In this document: one piece after another, positions 22,701 to 29,329 of the stretch
Layout of the letters: each line of letters opens with the position of its first letter
Position numbering within the stretch: position 1 is the stretch's first letter
NCBI GenBank assembly: GCA_001553355.1
Contig: KQ960844.1
Location: 47,749 to 111,748 of the forward strand
Length of the DNA stretch: 64,000 nt
Source: Veillonellaceae bacterium DNF00626
GTDB lineage: Bacteria > Bacillota > Negativicutes > Veillonellales > Dialisteraceae
Direction of reading: 5' to 3'
Program-made: the position numbers and the translations under genes
Notes under the pieces: model-generated
Told to the model about the DNA's origin: nothing
The model's input: the letters and a program-made list of their open reading frames with translations, nothing else
The model's database searches: none

Positions 22701-24567
22701 TAAGCTTTACAGCACGATTAACTTCATTGACGACCTTTGGATCTGTACTTGTCCGCGCTAAATCCAACGCAAAATCCTTTGCCATCTGACTATTTGCCAC
22801 TTGATTATAAGCTTCTCTAATAGCTGCGTCTCTTTCATTTTGAGATTGAATGAGCGCCATTTGCTCTGCCGGTGTTGCCCCTGCATTGACATAAACGCCA
22901 TTCGATATCGACCCTTGCCAATTGCTCATAACATTTTTTACATAATCTCTTGTTTGCGCAAACGGTATTTGATCTGCATGCTCAAGAGTACCGTCCCATA
23001 TACCATTTTTAATCCATTTCTGTACATACCCGTCACCGGCGTTATATGCGGCAAGAGCCACTACGTCATTACCGCCAAACATCTTTTTGAGTTTTGTATA
23101 ATAAGCAACGCCGCCACGGACATTATCATCTACATCAAAGGGATTAGCAACCTTCATTTCCTCGGCTGTTCCGGGCATAAGTTGCATTAACCCCTGCGCC
23201 CCGGCGTACGATACAACAGTTTTATCCCCGCCACTTTCCTGTTGGATAATAGCTGCAATAAGTGCCGGCGGTACATCTTTAGTAGCATTATCATTGATAG
23301 CTTGTTTTATTTCATCACTAAACTCCTCATACCCTAAAGGCATTGCATTTTGCGCTTGCTGCGCTACCTGCGCCCGTTGCTCCTGCTCTGCTGCCTCTGC
23401 TTTTTGTATCTCTGCGCGCTGTTCTAATTTCTTTTGCGCTTCTCTTTTCGCCATAACATCATCATAAATCTTTGCCTGTTCCTGCCCGGCTTTACTTTGC
23501 GCCAAAACGTTATCAACAGAAGAATTATAAGATGTACCTGTTTTTGCTGTAATTTTATCAATAGCACGATTGTGTAACGGTGTTAAAGCAGCGCCCATAC
23601 CGCCACCCATAACACCCCCAACGGCACCGGCAAATAAGGCGTCGTTGAATGTTTTTGGATTGGTAGTGACATTATAAAGCATTTGCGCTTTGCTTACTTT
23701 AGGATCGTATACATCGGTAGATAATTGTTGTGCGTATTGTTGAGCAAATTCCGTAGGTGCTTCGCTGGCAAAGCCTTCTACCGCTGCCCTAAGAACATTT
23801 CGTTTCTGAAGCGGATCTCCCGGTTCGAGCCAACCACCGGCTTTACCTAATCTGGCATTCAACTTAGCCCCTAAATCCGCAAATCGTGTTGACTTAGTGG
23901 CACGCCCAATCCCTTTCCCTAATGATTTTAACACAGTGCCTTTCATCCCTAAGTGTTCTAAAGCCATTTCAAACGGTGCATCGGTAAGCCCGGCTTTTAT
24001 AGCTTGGTCATCAGTCATGTGCTGTTCCTGCCGTGCGCTTTCATAAGTACTGCCTGCTGCCAACCCGCCCATAGCTATTGCTCCGGCATACGGACCCAAA
24101 GGAGCCATGAGGAGATATTGCGGTCCGTTTTCAATAAGCGCGCCCCCGAACTTTGCAAGGAGAGTATTATCCTCTACTTTTGTAGGCTTCAGATATTCAT
24201 TATTCATAAGATCTTCGCGCGCCTGTCGCACTGCGTTCTGCAATGTATCGGGCGCGTCAGGTGCATATTTAGCAACTTCTCTCATTTCCGGATCGTTCAT
24301 GATGCCCTGCGCCCGCGGTTGAGCAAGCATAGTAACAAATTCACCAAAATTTCTTGGTATTGCCTTTGCCCCGTTCCAAAGATGTTTAAGCCCCCAAATA
24401 GCGGTATTTTCGGCTTTATCAAGAAACCCGCCGCCGGACTGTGACTCAGAAGTTCCCGCTTCCTGCGGCGTGGTATCTTTCAGTTCATCATATCCCTGTA
24501 TATATACAACCGGCGTTGTGTCAAATCCGTCCCTATCTTTACGACGAAAAAATCTATCAAGATCCAT
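10768..24567 (-). CDS. Giant polyvalent ejection protein (4599 aa)
   Basis: One frame of 13.8 kb without interruption, start backed by GGAGG. Parts in order: glycine-rich hydrophobic stretches (about 155-175 and 310-330); a lytic transglycosylase (SLT) domain about 420-550 with QQESGGD (Glu444), AQGLMQLMPGTA and LAAYNAGDG; a long low-complexity part to about 1450; an ADP-ribosyltransferase-like ART-PolyVal domain about 2320-2540 (YHGSPYTFERFD, IGTGEGEQAHGWGLYFA); a metallopeptidase motif HEAAH at 2601; a MuF C-terminal-like domain about 3100-3240; a second HExxH, HEIFH, at 3472; an LPD38-like C-terminal region with a hydrophobic stretch 4302-4332; and a basic tail. Such polyvalent proteins are thought to enter the host with the DNA; SLT would open the wall. 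Domain names are from motif reading. Confidence 0.85.
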   Translation of the reverse strand: MDLDRFFRRKDRDGFDTTPVVYIQGYDELKDTTPQEAGTSESQSGGGFLDKAENTAIWGLKHLWNGAKAIPRNFGEFVTMLAQPRAQGIMNDPEMREVAKYAPDAPDTLQNAVRQAREDLMNNEYLKPTKVEDNTLLAKFGGALIENGPQYLLMAPLGPYAGAIAMGGLAAGSTYESARQEQHMTDDQAIKAGLTDAPFEMALEHLGMKGTVLKSLGKGIGRATKSTRFADLGAKLNARLGKAGGWLEPGDPLQKRNVLRAAVEGFASEAPTEFAQQYAQQLSTDVYDPKVSKAQMLYNVTTNPKTFNDALFAGAVGGVMGGGMGAALTPLHNRAIDKITAKTGTSYNSSVDNVLAQSKAGQEQAKIYDDVMAKREAQKKLEQRAEIQKAEAAEQEQRAQVAQQAQNAMPLGYEEFSDEIKQAINDNATKDVPPALIAAIIQQESGGDKTVVSYAGAQGLMQLMPGTAEEMKVANPFDVDDNVRGGVAYYTKLKKMFGGNDVVALAAYNAGDGYVQKWIKNGIWDGTLEHADQIPFAQTRDYVKNVMSNWQGSISNGVYVNAGATPAEQMALIQSQNERDAAIREAYNQVANSQMAKDFALDLARTSTDPKVVNEVNRAVKLKDDKKLEEIARANGYVDEDLTPMPKKDTGNVFTTHNQAGAAQGNINTNDRVNISSMEENGGRPPIIAVDRKSMAAPTEMTVNDEANIVSDRIARALVGDTKNGNIAPISKQNVNNDTFIIKNGNGANSAVDTNISATVNTQPTGATVSGIQDVTNTLNSGDLPTAEQSAAAINELQDAPQSQERDDLISALAKNINGESVAAPSQERTNQAVRTVAEPTVEPTATKEEALFTPTAQPRADAQDRLNEAVQKLQRRELPTKEESQAILADLAHLPDSDGVRQSRAIFEGIVRRDFSMFGKNNQAQMEALAAKEDAERRAAQESAASKTSISLVDGAVSSNKAVNNLTGEAVNYKTTTGEGNPTGQVIRNMPVGTEGENTQNVKSGQNAEIKGEHQNSFVSGSQYKRGEASNELTYSDGNEVRHQYGESDNSLVGIQKKTHSLATGLKTDSAQYGTKVKENKKNGSLSVSVQVGNKSNHLRILGVLKPNDNGGDVVFQFKDNSKKVGEIKFSLRDFCEYSDVGGNVHVSINKNLQTIFYNSDFFKTHFETPHGERDKGNVLYKNDNKQPPRADFFVDGMKSAFKDLITVYDNKHYKGETLAEGSKAVDNKEKKNTEINEREGINLDDGRRIDVAKVGEVDRGTRKTETNDGRRGIGNDKSVDEETQKQFDDSGTESIQRLDGRRGSGNISDNEITKTGKQHDDVNINEEPRLVEGTDYLHNVPKEEQGNIDNSKVKGNSETKEDNQKQSTEIKKSEGKGSITGSFVVKDRRTYKKGENKNSEDKSDSTQKKSTAGDVKITVGDVGDVFAKLTEQTGNRHLEQCKRDAEIIDLMVKDKNLSADEKAVLEQILLKGLDNIQKNYQKVIDECKDVYKKFTNVDRYLNYKPEGIAYIEAPDDPINPIHWDRRRRISNNEWWYCDFFKKYGKTPTKRDMYDIAYDEYVEECERFLANPDITEEEKNQVTYELDQVKKAKKTWETLEFSMLDEYIKNIDPDDVKARRMMSEEAYQKIYLPAVKKLGKGTSDLAKSAKEGALIYAKIIDNFSKAYGVSVKDVMPKLKKGKAQKAGEDNLYQRLATHEVDGYTADELAVTATITGDEFGQYKDIKELRTKALTYYKENLQGTFAHNDLLGDIRLGEDAVTKEGEPGDVKMTGKGKKKMSYASDNPFKLLAVTHLKDIIANANIIATSQSQKEKHQGWTFYYLHSAIDTPEGKQYVVVTVADKGKGTVDYYNHRIFTKDEYSTIEKATGETSGKGFAKTPKKSHEVASSVHSIYEADKIYKSDEGNNGKNLVALHNISIKNLGEAIKIGGFPVPSIAITKKQTSYTEFGEITLVMDKNVADPGKERVYTRDAWTTVFPEVIRKPIQKALAPIVKAFDIAARETGLLNHANGTEVVNYWTENNAAKNLENALNSPLGKYVYLKSIGQTPELTYRKNYNGDEVVDEKALNEEITKKLADKTVQEGYRKWKNNLMNQGLDVPKIRMGRRKVPLTLDNLVRAMKGGKQNGQKGIFGGSGIGNVIAAGAKKIGSLKSLHQYADRLLTNKDNAEELYKDVRGRVDALITEIIQYAKHKDVSTFDHLMNAADVLVAVQQKKISLSTALAKYDFDVPSDKLAALQEKVSKVTEDIANLPVNYFEAKPNRAVGFNEVKAAVIPKGTPKKIKDFLESQGIVVKEYDPKQEGHREQVTNEAQESVGMYFQKAYHGSPYTFERFDLGEIGTGEGEQAHGWGLYFAKNREIAKNYRDVLGVNSEEVIIGNVKYKTNEDGDWYNEKTGEVLADTDALDLALTCMSTAGNKADAIEDLQRFKKEMEGKTNEYSVEAVKRATDAIKLLGENESTVNKPKSLFEVEIPENEELLDEQKTFNEQPEKVKDAIRKIMSELYHKTESDYGNLKGKAIYEYIANAMGGKREASEKLNSLGVKGITYKGEKEGRCFVVFDDKAITTINRYNQTVNQSYAGAYNRTENVIHLFEAANQSTLLHEAAHWWLSMLDDMYHDPELQKRAKTDASLRKTLEKVARDRETIRAWGMRSSSATAEYKGTKVEKEFAGYEKDILRNPNNRAAQERYIQERFARGFERYLMTGEAPTKELRGIFRKFKSWLIDLYKTAKSIAKNPANALGLKNPPKEIRDIFDRMVATQEEIDDWIAKKHEGNIYDANIDFSKNEQENIEKWKEDIPKVVKEKAISDLSKQIYNDARADYKKAFVDPDMEKYKKGYNQSEQAAKESLERRMSDKYLRIRKRKDAWGKRTKVYVPRKEGILTKEEIEAIQRTVKKKQNEELREHEKTLWADFDKQITEAYCRNMAECELETPEGEKKLRDMERQAMDEQLRKYARALATARVENGDTGDFKYIAKEEYRKLKERNRDTLKGYSINESEDIKPGNKNAVEANADGDTKGAAADTETQETNTEDDTKYSVAEDEEPIKNTSKDEKTEEEKEAEIREKALKESDEKLKRDQGQWGKQVDKFMEAKTKDSTNEPIFIMDSPVLFDLLGIERLPVKITPTIMNKILMGKHAHPDMIKIIKGLPTALSRPAAVVQNKDGQGKLVDKDKEILIFTEQEIDGKAINVAVHFRKIDGSYFMTIKNAEVRKAFIKREEEKGHHIKTVFPRVSSNRLADAICNGELLYWDKAKGENLYSNSTKKEISNTKVPANLNADSYSNDISSFDNNLSNEEGDTSLAAATNLTVAASLPLNKSAESVRTSPSLSDHNISDKNRNVKSDTTQGYSKMRKENPEGYLAAMKAQIGEDVYTEKDLDNLIVEAYKENHETRYQGTTIQSETKAYTLSDVKTSFKGQDVKQVGKNGFEVTLKNGNKVTITQTGEITRSDGKKIRGKYIKGNITLTNLANAFTLDHEIFHFAKDCLYTQKEWAFIEKKVRALLVREGNKNPTADEIEDRAADWYADWKYKRAHPSGVMQKLFHMVYDFVSRVTDLVHKNVNTRFSNLANGDLFERQMTDNHGNTMKYSTVEETNDAVEKTTKDIAEDTEHGFNMFTKAVSALKNFNKNDGRYNNITVEMNTNSFNWIKYGVMNPDHLAKNNETLKVFTDLGKNSMRELQHLRNDTEEKLNKIAKAIEGKDKNGNVRRELYDRIMEEGELNGEEYTREELVAEGIDKGVIDAYLETRKMYNDFYKMVDATKRGVETFHKTVSINGVEALRRDRFVENLNVKPLANGRYEVTFGMAKKYPHFGEKVAGADLKELLSSNYAKVNDIRDKDGVAVKIESTDDIKDEETYSVDYITVPKPLSNIKGYFHHFFENWMVYEKVTDESGAVSYVPVGSYRSRREALQAFKKLDDLLHEDKKYTREELEVKGIDRNVIDTYMSTMMDNPAIGAHEYVIRPKEFHMPMNGGVALGDVKFEQAMRAIEAKYEVNEDEARKLAKGILKKKVGHRFLGATVHRTGQKGYSTDMLHVLHMYTTKATRYIALESFKNKAYRAFERFFGVPVDESKKGGLQQYIKKYIEDMNGNPTRIEEMFNELINNLTGGKLAKWFGTDRPFMSWSNTVMAYSAVLKLGLFNISSAAINLTQLTNAVTLLGIKPFLKAHWITGRFTDEERKFLKDVGVETQLGLDSGAGYDKNRMTSIQNKLINYSLFTFTWSEQKVRQITALMAFAEAKRRGMSYEEAVEFAQSVNDDANFDYGINNAPLFIRAGGPVTQMMFQFMKFPVNQIAFMTDIIRHGTNGQRARLMIPLACAGVYGVPFWAAVICPALAAAVAGAAGDDYDDPELYLKKKCYEWAGDDPFWQGFLDVAFYGLPVKFGVNIGRRMGVGDFGGDVSKSLRGGKYGYDLGDLRLSLLGGVMFSSIKQAMTQWGNGNVIEAIKAFSPALGNAAQAVVGERRTTRGRVATRYDDISTRIIKALGFMPIEETKEGEKERILKEERRIKVRNEQRIIDDFIRAKEDGDKKRMHDLIETMRKKGIKPKRVADEIKRKNQTGLERAEDFGKKKQDKKPNTRKRYDGRLKHYSPKRSHEKGNSYDSLYNM

Positions 24568-24583
24568 TCAATTAACCTCCAAG

Positions 24584-26167
24584 TTACCATTTATTCGTGG
24601 TGATAATGGCTATTGCTCTGTTTTTGGCTTCATCAGACCAATTTTCTTTCTTCTTATACTGCTCTATTAACTCATCAGGACTTACGCCCTCTTTCTTTGC
24701 CTGTTTTATTGATTCAATAATTCCGAAATCAAGGTCACCCAGTGTGCCTGTCTTCAGCTCATTGTTAAGAGTAACATCCGCGCCTGCCGCCAACCCTCTG
24801 TCGGTATCGCTCAAATTACCCATTCCTTTTTCGTTAGCAAACTCTTTCATTCGCCATGCAGAATCGTGACTAAGTTTATCCTTGGTTCCCTTCAATCCTA
24901 ACTCCGCTGCAAAATTACGTGATTTTGCATTTATATCTGCTACTTGAACATTAGAATCAGCTACATACCTCTTCGTTTTATTGTCATAAAAATTCTTTTT
25001 AAGCTCCACATTATCATGCGGACTTACGCCTTTAGGGAAATACTCATTCGGACGGTATCCGCCATAAGTCACCGTATTCATATTCCCATTATCCACAACT
25101 GTTGCCTTCGGTGGGGACATCATTACTTTAACAATATCTTCTTTACCAATAAGACCGGTTTGCAAAAGACCGGCTAGCGGCTGATTTACAGTTGCGAAAT
25201 ACGGTGCTAACTTCTGCATAGCTACGGTTTCGTTATATTTATTAATTTTATCCTGCATAGCGGCAATTTCCCGTTCCTTCTCATCAAGGAATGCTTGTTT
25301 TCTCTCCGGTGAATAAATAGCTCCTGCTGCCTTTCTCGCCATTGCCCGTGCTTTGACCGGATCGAAATTTTGCATCAATTCCAATTCCTTTTTCCTGCGC
25401 AAATCGTTTATAGCTGCATTACGCAATGCCTTTTCATCAAGCCCTAAGTCGCTATAAGAGAGTTGATATTTATTCGTTAAAGCATTCACGACATTCTGTG
25501 CTTCAGGAGACATGGAGACATTTCCCGTTCCATTAGCGCTCATCTGCCCCGCCAAACGATTAATAATTCCTTTTTCATCTAAAGGCTGTTGGATACTTAT
25601 TCCCTGCGGTACTTTTGGCGTAGGTACTTCTCCCGGTGCCGTTGTGATACGGCTACTGTTATACGCATCATCTGCGCCGTACCCGTTTAAATCCCAACCT
25701 CTTTGCTTAGCCAATTCTCTTACATGCTCTGCTTGCTTATGGTAAATGTCTTGATTTGCTTGTTGGAGCGCTATTGCCTTTTCGATTTCTTCCTTTTGCG
25801 CTTTATAATCATCACTTTTTTTATAATCATCACCTTTTTCATCAAGCCCGGCTAATGCTTTTTTGTTCTTATCAATCTCAGCTTGTGACTCGCCCCATAG
25901 ATTCTTTCTACTGTTGATATAATCGCGCGCATCCATTCCGGCGCCGTCCATATGCTGAGCAGCTAATTCGGAATTCATTAAACTTGATACTTCATCATCC
26001 GTTGGATCCGCCGACGTTTTTCCATATCCGGCTGCATCATACGCCTTTTGCGCCCTGTTTTCCTGAATTTCGTTTAACCGATTTCCTAAATAATAACCCA
26101 ATGCTTGTCCGAAAAAATCCTGCCAATTATTTCCCCCGTTAGAGAGACGATATACCTTTATGCCCAT
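24584..26167 (-). CDS. Putative internal virion/ejection protein (527 aa)
   Basis: A soluble, charged, Ala/Lys/Asp-rich protein with long predicted helices and no motif I can name. It starts MGIKVYRLSNGGNNWQDFFGQALGYYLG, a small amphipathic N-terminus. It lies between the Hint-domain protein (10-nt overlap) and the giant polyvalent gene (16 nt), the position of ejection proteins in P22-like and related podoviruses. Ejection role inferred from context only. Confidence 0.55.
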   Translation of the reverse strand: MGIKVYRLSNGGNNWQDFFGQALGYYLGNRLNEIQENRAQKAYDAAGYGKTSADPTDDEVSSLMNSELAAQHMDGAGMDARDYINSRKNLWGESQAEIDKNKKALAGLDEKGDDYKKSDDYKAQKEEIEKAIALQQANQDIYHKQAEHVRELAKQRGWDLNGYGADDAYNSSRITTAPGEVPTPKVPQGISIQQPLDEKGIINRLAGQMSANGTGNVSMSPEAQNVVNALTNKYQLSYSDLGLDEKALRNAAINDLRRKKELELMQNFDPVKARAMARKAAGAIYSPERKQAFLDEKEREIAAMQDKINKYNETVAMQKLAPYFATVNQPLAGLLQTGLIGKEDIVKVMMSPPKATVVDNGNMNTVTYGGYRPNEYFPKGVSPHDNVELKKNFYDNKTKRYVADSNVQVADINAKSRNFAAELGLKGTKDKLSHDSAWRMKEFANEKGMGNLSDTDRGLAAGADVTLNNELKTGTLGDLDFGIIESIKQAKKEGVSPDELIEQYKKKENWSDEAKNRAIAIITTNKW

Positions 26168-28134
26168 TCATTTTCACCTGCTTTCATTACGATGCCGTTT
26201 GCAATATAGCTACGGTTCTTTCCATCTACCTTTAAGTCGTACACGTTTGCTTCTCCTGCTGTCTTGATAGACTCTACTTCCTCATACCCGTCTACCGTTA
26301 AGATATATTCACCCGGTTTGACCGCTCCTGCCAACTTCCACTTATCATTGCACATAACAGGCTGCGTCTTTGTTAATTCACAAGTAAAGTGCGCCGTTTG
26401 AATAGAAATAATCCGTTCTTTATGCGGTCCGGTAGTTGCAGTAACACGCGCTGTATCTAAATGATTATCCGTGATAACGGCATCGCCCTGCTTAACTTCC
26501 TCAATTCGTTTATACCCGGACGGTACATAAATATAGCTGCCTTCAGCTACGCAGAACGTACTGCCCAAACCTTGTCCTAAGCCACTCCAGAAATTACCGC
26601 CGCCGCCACCTTCAGCCACGTGTATATTCTCAGGATTAGCCATACGATATCTATTATTAAGCATTGTCTGCCATGCATCCGTATTCGGTGCAGACTGCCC
26701 TGTCGCTAAGGACAATATCTTGCCCGGAATATCAATAGACGCATTTTGTACGGCATTCATCGTTTGCATTGGTGCCATTCTAAGTGCATTTGCTTGGTCT
26801 ATTAAATTAGCCTGATTGCTTATATTCTGATTAAACATCTGAGCGGCACTTGCCAACGCCTGTTGATTATTAGCGCCCATTTGCCCTGCTAAACCTGCTT
26901 GTAACCCTATATTGTGATTAAGCTGATTGGATAAAGCGTTAAAATAATTTCCCTGATTAGCTAAATTCTGATTATATACATTCTGCTGTTGCCCTAAAGC
27001 ATTCATTGCATTTTGATTCATTTGCTGTGTTAAATTGGCTGCTTGTCCCAACCCTTGATTAAGTATTTGATGACGCTGAAGAGCATTCTGCAATTGCTGT
27101 CCATAATCCTGATTACCCATCGTATAAGCACGATTAACAAAATTATCTACATTGCCCATTTGTCTCATCATAGCGGCGTCTTGCAACTGTTGCCCCTGCT
27201 GCCTTGCTTGATTAGCCTGATTAGCTAAATTAGCCTGCAAGCCTAAATCCTGATTGTAACTGCGGTTCATACTATCAGCCACATTATCTGCTACATTTTC
27301 AAATACCCGATTAGCCACCGACGAATTTAGAACTCCGCGCTGTGCTAAATTATTTACAGCATTTCCCAAAGTACTCTTAAGTTGGTCATTGATGACCTTA
27401 GACTTATTTTCCAAGAATGCATTATTTTGCTGCCCTCGCTCATAGTGGTTAAGCCGATTAGCCGTAGTACCGGCATTATACCCGTAATTGTTATACGCTT
27501 GCCCAAGCATACTATTCGTTACACCTGTTGCGCCCCTGAGCTGATTAATAAGGTCGGTATTATCACGTGCATTCTGCTGTCCTACCTGCTGTAATTCATT
27601 TGCCGTGTTTTGAGATAATTTCATCGTATCCGCCAAATTATTACCTAAAGCCCGATTAGTTATATTAACAGTATCTCCATAAGCCCTTGCCATATTCCGT
27701 GCCGTGTTTGCCGAATCGCCTGACAAAAGCCCTAATCTGCCTGTCAACGCTTCCGTCGCTTGATTACTCATATTTCGCACATTTGCTAAATCTCTATTAG
27801 TCGTATCCGCCTGTTCACGAAAAGCCTGCTGATATTTCAATGCACCTGAATTAGCACCGGCTCTTATTCCATCTAAATCACCCTGTAATTCCTTTGCTTT
27901 CCTTGTGGCTTCTTCACCTATTCGCGTATAATCCACCGGCACAACTCCGGGATTAGAAAGTAACATATTCGCCCCTTTTTGCTGCAGTGCCATTGCCGTA
28001 GGCATCTGCTGACGAATATATTCATTCATCATTTGATACCGCTCTTTCTCCTCAGGCGACGCTTCAGGCACATGCGCTTCTTGCGTGATTACCTGTGTCT
28101 CATTCCCTTTTTTAAATAACTGTAAATCCATCAT
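26158..28134 (-). CDS. Virion protein with LQLF N-terminus and C-terminal Hint domain (658 aa)
   Basis: It begins MMDLQLFKKG, like the coat and scaffold N-termini. The body (about 30-500) is helical and strikingly rich in Asn, Gln, Ala and Leu. From Cys528 a Hint (hedgehog/intein) fold is readable: FCVAEGSYIYVPSGYKRIEEV, GDAVIT, FTCELTKTQPV, GAVKPGEYI, and the closing VYDLKVDGKNRSYIANGIV. The block B His of THP is replaced by Gln (TQP) and there is no terminal His-Asn, so full splicing is unlikely; Cys-dependent N-terminal cleavage is still conceivable. Position suggests an ejection or tail-associated role. Confidence 0.68.
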   Translation of the reverse strand: MMDLQLFKKGNETQVITQEAHVPEASPEEKERYQMMNEYIRQQMPTAMALQQKGANMLLSNPGVVPVDYTRIGEEATRKAKELQGDLDGIRAGANSGALKYQQAFREQADTTNRDLANVRNMSNQATEALTGRLGLLSGDSANTARNMARAYGDTVNITNRALGNNLADTMKLSQNTANELQQVGQQNARDNTDLINQLRGATGVTNSMLGQAYNNYGYNAGTTANRLNHYERGQQNNAFLENKSKVINDQLKSTLGNAVNNLAQRGVLNSSVANRVFENVADNVADSMNRSYNQDLGLQANLANQANQARQQGQQLQDAAMMRQMGNVDNFVNRAYTMGNQDYGQQLQNALQRHQILNQGLGQAANLTQQMNQNAMNALGQQQNVYNQNLANQGNYFNALSNQLNHNIGLQAGLAGQMGANNQQALASAAQMFNQNISNQANLIDQANALRMAPMQTMNAVQNASIDIPGKILSLATGQSAPNTDAWQTMLNNRYRMANPENIHVAEGGGGGNFWSGLGQGLGSTFCVAEGSYIYVPSGYKRIEEVKQGDAVITDNHLDTARVTATTGPHKERIISIQTAHFTCELTKTQPVMCNDKWKLAGAVKPGEYILTVDGYEEVESIKTAGEANVYDLKVDGKNRSYIANGIVMKAGENEWA

Positions 28135-28147
28135 TCTGTCCTTTCTT

Positions 28148-28546
28148 CTACCAATCCCGACTACGACTTAAATTCTTTCGATAGCCCTTTAATACGTGAT
28201 ACCGGATGCCTTGTTCCGACGTAAAATCACGCTCCGGCAACCGTTCCATTTTCCACTTACGAATATGCGCACGACCATCTCTCGGTGTGGCTGTTACGAT
28301 AATATTTACACCGTTCATTTCCATTACCTTATCAAGATACTCCCAAAACTCCTTCATGTTCCCGTAGCACTCTCCAAGCCATAAATACCGCTCCCCTTTT
28401 TCTTCAAGAATTGCCCAGATGATAAAGTGGAAATTAGGAAGTACATGAATATAAAAGCAATCATCAGGATCATAATGAATTTTATCTCCCGTGATTGCCT
28501 CATAATCCGCTATAGCCTCTTCTAAGCTATGTACTCTTTTTTTCAT
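28148..28546 (-). CDS. Small protein, possible acetyltransferase-like fold (132 aa)
   Basis: Soluble, with FHFIIWAILEEKGERYLWLGECYGNMKEFWEYLDKVMEMNG; an internal beta-alpha pattern slightly recalls GNAT-like or phage host-range proteins. No motif is secure. It lies directly before the Hint-domain gene and behind the fibre-cluster terminator. Function unknown. Confidence 0.5.
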   Translation of the reverse strand: MKKRVHSLEEAIADYEAITGDKIHYDPDDCFYIHVLPNFHFIIWAILEEKGERYLWLGECYGNMKEFWEYLDKVMEMNGVNIIVTATPRDGRAHIRKWKMERLPERDFTSEQGIRYHVLKGYRKNLSRSRDW

Positions 28547-28569
28547 GTCATCTGATTACCTCCCCCAAC

Positions 28570-28593
28570 AAAAAAGCACCCCTGCGAGTGCTA
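28570..28593 (-). terminator. Terminator between fibre cluster and ejection genes
   Basis: On the minus strand AGCACTC and GGGTGCT surround GCAG and are followed by six T. It separates the fibre genes from the ejection and lysis genes and should lower downstream expression. Confidence 0.7.
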
Positions 28594-28626
28594 TTGATTA
28601 AGCTGCCAAAGGCATATCTCCATTTC

Positions 28627-29157
28627 TTACGCTTCACCAATGTATTCGATAGAGGTTAAGTGTGTTTGAAATACCAGAAAGTAAGAAGGGTCTGGGAATT
28701 GCCCATTATCCGAAGAGTCCATATTTAAATACTTTTTCCCACTTTTAGCTTTTAGAGTCCAATATTTGTGTGCGTCGTTTTCAATATAAAATCTACTCCC
28801 TTGATTAAAAATATCATCTTTACTGAATATCTTACTATCTGCTTCTATGTAGTTGGCACCATAAGCAATGCAAGTAAAGGTCAGTCTGTATTTTCCAGTG
28901 TGTGGAATAACCATTTTAGACGCATTTTCCCATGTATCGTTAAATGTATACTTCCATACAAATTTCTGCACATACCGCTTTTTCCCGTCGCTTCCTTCTA
29001 CACATAAATGCGTACTCACACTATCGCCTAACTTTGCATAATAAGGTGTTCCATCTCTTTCCACCGTCAAATAATGACTACCCACCAAACTCTTATCCGT
29101 AGTGAGTTCCGCATACTCTGTTTCTCCATTAGGTCTGGTTATTACAATTCTTGCCAT
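28627..29157 (-). CDS. Tail appendage protein, putative (176 aa)
   Basis: It starts MARIVITRPNGETEYAEL and is beta-rich with several Tyr/Phe-rich strands, like small fibre-tip or receptor-binding proteins. It is the last gene of the fibre cluster. No signal peptide and no catalytic motif. Assignment rests on position and composition. Confidence 0.45.
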   Translation of the reverse strand: MARIVITRPNGETEYAELTTDKSLVGSHYLTVERDGTPYYAKLGDSVSTHLCVEGSDGKKRYVQKFVWKYTFNDTWENASKMVIPHTGKYRLTFTCIAYGANYIEADSKIFSKDDIFNQGSRFYIENDAHKYWTLKAKSGKKYLNMDSSDNGQFPDPSYFLVFQTHLTSIEYIGEA

Positions 29158-29161
29158 ATTG

Positions 29162-29329
29162 TTATTCTACCCCCATTTCTATATCATCAATTTTTATATG
29201 GTCTGCTTCGATTAAAATGCTACCGTGTGGTAGTGTTTTTTCTTTTTCTTTTATGATTATCTTTTCTCTATATTTTATTTCTGGCTGTATATGAAATAAC
29301 CAGAGTATAAACTTCTTCATCTTTATCAT
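29162..29329 (-). CDS. Small fibre-associated protein (55 aa)
   Basis: ATG 29329 overlaps the stop of the preceding fibre gene in an ATGA, so it is translationally coupled. The peptide is basic at the start and ends in EADHIKIDDIEMGVE. Its LPHGS...GVE end recalls the LPNGAKIGVE end of the upstream fibre protein. Shorter than usual annotation cut-offs, but placement and coupling make it likely real. Confidence 0.5.
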   Translation of the reverse strand: MIKMKKFILWLFHIQPEIKYREKIIIKEKEKTLPHGSILIEADHIKIDDIEMGVE

